Shown in pieces: positions 7,696 to 11,399 of a stretch of 11,399 nt of DNA. The position numbers and the translations under genes are program-made. This DNA is from Lactobacillaceae bacterium AF64-9pH9TA (lineage in GTDB: Bacteria > Bacillota > Bacilli > Lactobacillales > Lactobacillaceae). Below the pieces are notes generated by a model. The model was not told the DNA's origin. It made no database searches and saw nothing but the letters and a program-made list of their open reading frames with translations. Each line of letters begins with the position of its first letter. Position 1 is the first letter of the stretch. Location of the stretch: positions 235 through 11,633 of the forward strand of contig JAQDCK010000027.1 of the NCBI GenBank assembly GCA_027681045.1, read 5' to 3'.

Positions 7696-8931
7696 TTAAT
7701 CTAATTCGTCAGCCAGGTCGGTCAGCTTGGCAAATTCCCGCTGAACCAGGAAGGAGACGCAGAGGGCCAGGCCTGCCAGGATGATGAAGGCGGCCAAGGT
7801 CACGTAGTAGCTCTTCAAAACTTCGTGGGTGAAGGAGAGCAGGAGCGGGCCAACCATGCCAGCCGCTGCCCAGGCAGTCAAGATAGACCCGTGGATGGCG
7901 CCGAGTTCTTTAGTGCCGAAGACGTCGCCCAGGTAAGCCGGGATAACTGAGAAGCCGGCTCCGTAGCAGGACATCAAAAGGCTGAGGGCTACAGCGAAGA
8001 TGAATGGTGAGTGGGTGAAGATCAAGATCACGAACATGGCCATGTCAACGACAAAGATCAAGCTGTAGGTCAAAGGCCGGCCGATGTAGTCGGACAAAGT
8101 TGCCCAAACCAGACGGCCAAAGCCGTTGAAGAGGCCGATGATGCCGACCATGACGGCGGCAGTAGCCGGGCTCATCCCAGTCAGTTCCTGGGCCATTGGT
8201 GAAGCAGCGGAGACCAGGGAGATCCCGCAGGTGATGCTGATAAAGAACATGAACCAGAGCAGGTAGAAGGTCTTGGTCTTCAGTGCCTGGTTGGCCGTCA
8301 TTTGCAAACCGCCAGTCAAGGAAACAGCTTCCTTGTCTTCACTCTTGAAGTTGGCCAAGTCAATAGCCATTGGCCGCTTGATGAACTGGGCAGAAACGAT
8401 CATGACCAGGAAGTAGCTGGCCCCCAAGATGTAGAAGGTACCCGCCAAGCCAACGCTTGACATCAAGAATTGGGCGATCGGGCTGGTCAAAAGCGCGGCA
8501 AAGCCGAAGCCCATGATGGCCAGACCAGTAGCCAATCCCCGTCTATCCGGGAACCACTTGATAATGGTTGAGATCGGGGTGACGTAGCCGGCACCCAGGC
8601 CCAGACCAGCGATGACGCCGTATGAAGCATACAAGAGCCAGAGCTGGTGGCTTTGAACAGCCAGGCCGGTCAAGGCGATCCCGCTCCCGTAAAGGATGGC
8701 GGAAACAGTCCCAGTCAAGGTCGGGCCGAATTTCTCAACCAGGCGGCCCATGAAAGCCGCGGACATCCCCAGGAAGAAGATGGCCAAACTAAATGCAAAT
8801 GCAACTGATGATTCGCTCCAGCCGGTCTGTGCCGCGATTGGCTTAGTGTAGACGCTCCAAGCGTATACTGAGCCGATCATCAGATGCAACATGACCCCCG
8901 CCAAAGCAACAATGTAACGATTAGTCTTCAT
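7696..8931 (-). CDS. MFS transporter, oxalate/formate antiporter (OFA) type
   Basis: A 411-residue membrane protein with about 12 hydrophobic segments in two halves. OFA-type features include GSVYAWSVY in TM1 (20-28), the MFS loop GRLVEKFGP (62-70) and KWFPDRRGLATGL after TM4 (125-137). Members of this family exchange small carboxylates such as oxalate, formate or possibly lactate. The substrate here is not determined, and annotation as formate/oxalate-specific would be over-reading. The ATG is the first possible start, since an in-frame TGA lies two codons upstream. The ribosome site AAGGAG is unusually far away (12 nt). The gene is monocistronic, with its own terminator and a promoter overlapping an inverted repeat. 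Confidence 0.85.
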   Translation of the reverse strand: MKTNRYIVALAGVMLHLMIGSVYAWSVYTKPIAAQTGWSESSVAFAFSLAIFFLGMSAAFMGRLVEKFGPTLTGTVSAILYGSGIALTGLAVQSHQLWLLYASYGVIAGLGLGAGYVTPISTIIKWFPDRRGLATGLAIMGFGFAALLTSPIAQFLMSSVGLAGTFYILGASYFLVMIVSAQFIKRPMAIDLANFKSEDKEAVSLTGGLQMTANQALKTKTFYLLWFMFFISITCGISLVSAASPMAQELTGMSPATAAVMVGIIGLFNGFGRLVWATLSDYIGRPLTYSLIFVVDMAMFVILIFTHSPFIFAVALSLLMSCYGAGFSVIPAYLGDVFGTKELGAIHGSILTAWAAAGMVGPLLLSFTHEVLKSYYVTLAAFIILAGLALCVSFLVQREFAKLTDLADELD

Positions 8932-8984
8932 TGTTCAGATATTCTCCTTATAAATCTTTGGACTTTGTGACAATACACGAACGA

Positions 8985-9026
8985 TATTCTTAAATAGGGT
9001 CAATACCATTCGATGTGTTAAGAATA
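8985..9026. repeat. Inverted repeat TATTCTTAA / TTAAGAATA at the MFS promoter
   Basis: Two perfect 9-bp arms (8985-8993 and 9018-9026) have centres 33 bp apart, close to three helical turns. The right arm contains the MFS promoter -10. The arrangement suggests a two-site operator. Confidence 0.45.
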
Positions 9027-9049
9027 CCATGTCAGCAATGTAAGGACAA
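9021..9049 (-). promoter_or_regulatory. Promoter of the MFS transporter gene
   Basis: On the minus strand a -35 TTGTCC (9044-9049), a 17-bp spacer and a -10 TATTCT (9021-9026) are present. A leader of about 80 nt precedes the start codon. Confidence 0.5.
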
Positions 9050-9072
9050 GCTGAAATTTTCAAGATCTTGAG

Positions 9073-9100
9073 TTGGAACCGCTAACCATACTACTAAATT
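9073..9100 (+). promoter_or_regulatory. Possible promoter of the GH13 gene
   Basis: TTGGAA (9073-9078), a 16-bp spacer and TAAATT (9095-9100) are present. The match is moderate. It would place the palindrome and the cre box just downstream of the transcription start. Confidence 0.3.
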
Positions 9101-9123
9101 TAGGGGACTTTATTTTAAAAAGA

Positions 9124-9135
9124 GTTACCGGTAAC
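9124..9135. promoter_or_regulatory. Perfect 12-bp palindrome, likely repressor operator
   Basis: GTTACCGGTAAC is perfectly self-complementary with a central CG, the form typical of LacI/GalR-family operators. It lies 84 bp before the GH13 start and 14 bp before the cre box. No LacI-type gene is present in the window. Confidence 0.5.
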
Positions 9136-9149
9136 ATGACCGGAAAATG

Positions 9150-9163
9150 TGAAAGCGCTTAGG
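9150..9163 (+). promoter_or_regulatory. cre box (CcpA site) upstream of the GH13 gene
   Basis: TGAAAGCGCTTAGG fits the Gram-positive cre consensus TGWAARCGYTWNCW at 12 of 14 positions, with only the last two differing. Its place between promoter and gene predicts repression by CcpA when a preferred sugar is present. Confidence 0.65.
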
Positions 9164-9219
9164 AAAACGGCTAAGATAGAAGGGTGAGAAAAAAGTGGCT
9201 ACAGGCCAAGGAGGAAAAA

Positions 9220-10509
9220 ATGGCTAGCGATACCAAGATTGACTTGCGCAAGCAAATGATTTACAGCATTTTTGTCAGAAACTACTCGTCAGAGGGCAAC
9301 TTTGAAGGGGTCCGGAAGGATTTAGACCGGATCAAGGACTTGGGGACGGACATCATCTGGCTTTTGCCAATCCAGCCATCAGGCAAGGAGAAGCGGAAGG
9401 GGAGCCTGGGTTCACCCTACGCGATTTCCGACTACCGGGCCATCAACCCGGAATACGGGACTATGGAGGACTTCAAGCGACTGTGTGACGATGTCCACGC
9501 CAAGGGGATGAAGATTATCATTGACTGCGTCTACAACCACACTTCACCAGACTCAGTCCTGGCTAAGGAGCACCCGGAATGGTTTTACCACAAGAAGGAC
9601 GGCAGCTTTGGCAACAGGGTGGGCGACTGGAGCGACGTTATCGACTTAGACTACAGCAATAAGGACCTGTGGAAGTACCAGGCGGAGACTTTGGTCATGT
9701 GGGCCAAGTATGTGGACGGCTTCCGCTGCGACGTGGCCCCGATGGTGCCGGTGGACTTTTGGAAGTATGCCAGAGAAGAAGTGGCCAAGGTGCGGCCAGG
9801 GGCTATTTGGCTAGCTGAATCCGGGGCTCCGGACTTTATCCGCTTCTTAAGAAGCAAGGGGGCAGTCGGCGGGTCAGATTCTGAGCTCTACCAGGCTTTT
9901 GACATGACCTATGACTATGACATCTATCCAGATTTGCGGGCAGCACTGCTGGGGCAAAAGGATCTGACTGACTACCTGGCTGGCTTGAACCGGCAAGAAG
10001 GGGTCTACCCGGAAAACTATGTCAAGGCGCACTTTTTGGAAAACCATGACGTGATCCGGGCTCACGGGATGATCGATGATCCGGCGGCTTTGCGGGCAAT
10101 GACGGCCTTCATCTACTTTATGAAGGGGGCCATGCTAGTCTACAATGGGGAAGAAAAGGGGGATGCCCACCACGTTACCCTGTTTGACAAGGACCCGGTT
10201 GACTGGAGCGGCGATCTTGACTTGACGGACCTCTTAAAGAAGATGCATGAAATCAAGCAGCTGCCAATCATGGTTGAGGGCAGCTATGAGGCTAAGGAGG
10301 TCAGAAAGGGCGTTCTTGAAGCTGTCCACAGCCTGGGTGAAGGCGAAGAAGAAGAGCAGTTGATCGGCTTGTTTAATACGACTGGCAAGAAGCAGGCGAT
10401 TCCGACCCAGCTGCCAGAGGGGATCTACAAGAACCTCTATGATGGCAGCAGCGTCCAGGTTTATGAAGGCGTCATGCGGATCGGAGAGATCACCATTATT
10501 GAGAAATAA
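9220..10509 (+). CDS. Cytoplasmic alpha-amylase family (GH13) glycosidase
   Basis: A 429-residue enzyme of the GH13 clan, predicted to hydrolyse alpha-glucosidic bonds in imported oligosaccharides. All four conserved regions are present: DCVYNH (102-107), GFRCDVAP with nucleophile D171, WLAES with acid/base E200, and ENHD with D277. The (beta/alpha)8 barrel begins at once (QMIYSIFVRNYS), domain B is short, and a small beta-rich C-terminal domain closes the protein. There is no signal peptide, so it acts in the cytoplasm. The exact substrate (maltodextrin, isomalto- or other glucoside) cannot be assigned. The start is the ATG at 9220, with AAGGAGG (9208-9214) 5 nt upstream. A GTG at 9184 would add 12 residues but lacks a ribosome site. 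A palindrome and a cre box upstream indicate sugar-dependent control. No transporter gene adjoins it. Confidence 0.85.
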   Translation: MASDTKIDLRKQMIYSIFVRNYSSEGNFEGVRKDLDRIKDLGTDIIWLLPIQPSGKEKRKGSLGSPYAISDYRAINPEYGTMEDFKRLCDDVHAKGMKIIIDCVYNHTSPDSVLAKEHPEWFYHKKDGSFGNRVGDWSDVIDLDYSNKDLWKYQAETLVMWAKYVDGFRCDVAPMVPVDFWKYAREEVAKVRPGAIWLAESGAPDFIRFLRSKGAVGGSDSELYQAFDMTYDYDIYPDLRAALLGQKDLTDYLAGLNRQEGVYPENYVKAHFLENHDVIRAHGMIDDPAALRAMTAFIYFMKGAMLVYNGEEKGDAHHVTLFDKDPVDWSGDLDLTDLLKKMHEIKQLPIMVEGSYEAKEVRKGVLEAVHSLGEGEEEEQLIGLFNTTGKKQAIPTQLPEGIYKNLYDGSSVQVYEGVMRIGEITIIEK

Positions 10510-10545
10510 GAGCTGAGAAAACGGCCTGAGGGAGACGGATTTTTT

Positions 10546-10623
10546 GCTAAAATTGGCGAAAACTTTTTTGACAAAAGCAGATTGTTTGCTATAATGAAAG
10601 AGTTGATAAATTGCCAATTTAGC
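10546..10623. repeat. Inverted copy of the tRNA 5' end
   Basis: GCTAAAATTGGC (10546-10557) is the reverse complement of the tRNA start GCCAATTTAGC (10613-10623), apart from one extra base. The arms flank the tRNA promoter. Confidence 0.4.
10568..10595 (+). promoter_or_regulatory. Consensus promoter of tRNA-Thr
   Basis: A perfect TTGACA (10568-10573) and a perfect TATAAT (10590-10595) are 16 bp apart, and the -10 is also TG-extended (TGC before it). Such strength is usual for stable-RNA genes. Confidence 0.85.
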
Positions 10624-10685
10624 TCAGTCGGTAGAGCATCTCCCTCGTAAAGAGAAGGTCGTTGGTTCGATTCCAATAATTGGCA
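10613..10685 (+). tRNA. tRNA-Thr (anticodon CGT)
   Basis: The 73-nt cloverleaf folds by eye. The 7-bp acceptor stem is GCCAATT with AATTGGC, discriminator A. The D stem is GCTC/GAGC. The anticodon loop CTCGTAA has T33 and anticodon CGT, which reads ACG. The T stem is GTTGG/CCAAT with loop TTCGATT. The anticodon stem TCTCC/AGAGA has a C31-A39 mismatch next to the loop. CCA is not encoded. The gene stands alone, with its own promoter and terminator. Confidence 0.93.
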
Positions 10686-10697
10686 CTCAGAGTATCA

Positions 10698-10731
10698 AAG
10701 AAGTCCGTTGCAAGTGCAGCGGACTTCTTTT
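10698..10731 (+). terminator. Terminator of tRNA-Thr
   Basis: The arms 10698-10711 and 10716-10729 form a 14-bp stem (10 perfect pairs at the base, one G-T wobble) with an AAGT loop and a T-run. Confidence 0.85.
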
Positions 10732-10733
10732 AC

Positions 10734-11009
10734 GTCAAAATTTGGCATGAAATGATTTTACCCCGGCATCTAGTGATTGATCCCAGTGAAATCCTGGACT
10801 ACAGCATCTTTGAAAAACTTGCTGGCTTATGCGGGGAGGAAAAAGCTGCCTTCTGGCGCTCCTTTTACCAATGGCTGAAGCTGACCTTAGTCTCACGCCC
10901 TTTAGCGATTTTGACCTCCACTTGCCAACTAGCAACGCTGAATTCCTGCAGGCCAACTTTGACTTCGCTAGCCTCAATGACCAGATCCAGCAGGCTGAAC
11001 ACTAACTTG
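10734..11009 (+). pseudogene. Frameshifted remnant of an unidentified gene
   Basis: One frame reads like protein from about 10734 to 10880 (HEMILPRHLVIDPSEI, then FEKLAGLCGEEKAAFWRSFY) and then degrades into Thr/Ser/Leu-rich noise. The frame one base back takes over near 10871-10883 (AEADLSLTPFSDFDLHLP, then NDQIQQAEH) and ends at TAA 11007-11009. Together they look like the C-terminal part of one gene broken by a one-base deletion. The 5' part would run into the tRNA terminator and no ribosome site precedes the ATG at 10752. I do not recognise the family. It borders the right end of the tnpB element, which suggests a decayed integration site. Confidence 0.4.
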
Positions 11010-11021
11010 AAAGGATAACAT

Positions 11022-11206
11022 CAACTACCCCCGACCGAGGTCGGAGGTTTGCAACTAGCTAGCGTGGTCCAAGCAAACTCCCCGAGGGGAGTTCTCCCAT
11101 AGCCAAGCCCGAAGGCTTACGCTGTCGCTTCTCAAGCATCCTTGGCAAACCTCAGATGCTCCCGCAGGCTGATTACTACGGCAGAACAGCACGTTTACGC
11201 ACTGCT
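11022..11206 (-). ncRNA. Putative omegaRNA (right-end RNA) of the tnpB element
   Basis: The minus-strand region after the tnpB stop folds into a string of hairpins: 11185-11206 (9 pairs with wobbles, loop TAAA), 11105-11118 (AAGCC/GGCTT, loop TTCG), 11076-11093 (AACTCCC/GGGAGTT, loop CTCG) and 11027-11048 (9 pairs, loop CTCG). GAGGTTTGC (11145-11153, minus strand) can pair with GCAAACCTC (11044-11052, minus strand), enclosing the middle hairpins. TnpB proteins are known to use an RNA from this place as guide scaffold, with the guide read from DNA just beyond the right end. The assignment rests on position and structure. Confidence 0.5.
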
Positions 11207-11399
11207 CTAATTTGTTTGTTTCTTTGTTTTCTTGCCTTTGGCTTTCTTAGCATCTGTCGTGTCGTGCTTACTCTGATACGACGGATTAGGCACGCCGCTG
11301 ACGTACATCGTTCCCAGCATCTGAATGTTCATTGCGGCGATGCGGTCGTCATTAGAGCGGTAGCCGCATCTGTCACAGATATACATGTGCAGTCCATGG
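11207..11399 (-). CDS. tnpB: TnpB (OrfB) RNA-guided nuclease, C-terminal part
   Basis: The last 63 residues of a TnpB-like protein run off the window. YICDRCGYRSNDDRIAAMNI contains one CxxC of the zinc finger, followed by the RuvC-III segment with its Asp and the conserved AxN. This is the hallmark C-terminus of IS200/IS605 OrfB proteins. A Lys-rich tail (AKKAKGKKTKKQTN) follows. TnpB is an RNA-guided DNA endonuclease that keeps its element at the donor site. Whether this copy is intact cannot be judged, since the RuvC-I and -II residues lie outside. Confidence 0.85.
   Translation of the reverse strand, partial: HGLHMYICDRCGYRSNDDRIAAMNIQMLGTMYVSGVPNPSYQSKHDTTDAKKAKGKKTKKQTN

Larger units (their letters stand above)
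11021..11399 (-). mobile_element. Right end of an IS200/IS605-type element (partial)
   Basis: The window contains the 3' end of a tnpB-like gene and the structured non-coding right end after it. The terminal hairpin at 11027-11048 marks the probable edge of the element, as IS200/IS605 elements end in subterminal hairpins and not in inverted repeats. The exact boundary, near 11010-11026, is uncertain, and the left end and any tnpA lie outside the window. Confidence 0.7.

Noticed and set aside
9184..9219. GTG at 9184 as the GH13 start
   Set aside because: No ribosome site precedes it, whereas AAGGAGG is correctly spaced before the ATG at 9220. The extra 12 residues would overlap that site.
10510..10567. 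Terminator after the GH13 gene
   Set aside because: A T-run at 10540-10545 exists, but I find no stable GC-rich hairpin immediately before it. Read-through into the tRNA remains possible.
10680..11018. A 112-codon plus-strand frame as an intact gene
   Set aside because: Its start lies inside the tRNA and it crosses the tRNA terminator. Its second half is Ser/Thr/Leu noise while another frame looks coding, so I list the region as a remnant.
11021..11160. The tandem hairpins as a CRISPR array
   Set aside because: The hairpins differ in sequence and there are no equal repeats with regular spacers. Position after tnpB explains them better.

Overview
The window looks like a chromosomal segment of a low-to-medium GC Firmicute, most likely a lactobacillus of the Lactobacillus delbrueckii group. 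This is an inference from codon use rich in G/C at third positions, AGGAGG-type ribosome sites, TTGACA/TATAAT promoters, a cre box, and the mix of permease, galE and cytoplasmic GH13 genes. No database search was possible.

Layout, left to right. Positions 1-98 hold the start of an apparently frameshifted minus-strand gene. A minus-strand AAT-family amino-acid permease (189-1559) has a clear promoter and terminator. A divergent plus-strand gene (1753-2595) encodes an NlpC/P60 peptidase with SH3-like domains and no signal peptide. A bidirectional terminator separates it from minus-strand galE (2714-3703). Upstream of galE is a 1046-residue minus-strand protein (3784-6924) combining a PLD-type nuclease domain, an SF2 helicase and a DUF3427-like C-terminus. 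Next come a short intergenic transcription unit (about 7022-7155), a minus-strand membrane-anchored XRE regulator (7155-7586) and a minus-strand MFS carrier of the oxalate/formate (OFA) type (7696-8931). A divergent control region with inverted repeats, a palindrome and a cre box leads to a cytoplasmic GH13 glycosidase (9220-10509, plus). A tRNA-Thr(CGT) with a near-consensus promoter and its own terminator follows (10613-10685). The right end holds gene debris (10734-11009), then the 3' end of tnpB from an IS200/IS605-type element with its right end and a likely omegaRNA region.

Most genes are independent housekeeping or metabolic units with their own promoters and terminators, so there is no large operon. 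Three places deserve a second look. The first is the lone nuclease-helicase gene, a possible single-gene defence or repair factor. The second is the XRE regulator, whose promoter and the neighbouring small transcription unit share CTATAA/TTATAG half-sites. The third is the tnpB right end, where several hairpins with YNCG-type loops and a 9-nt long-range pairing outline an omegaRNA scaffold whose guide would be read from the adjacent broken gene.
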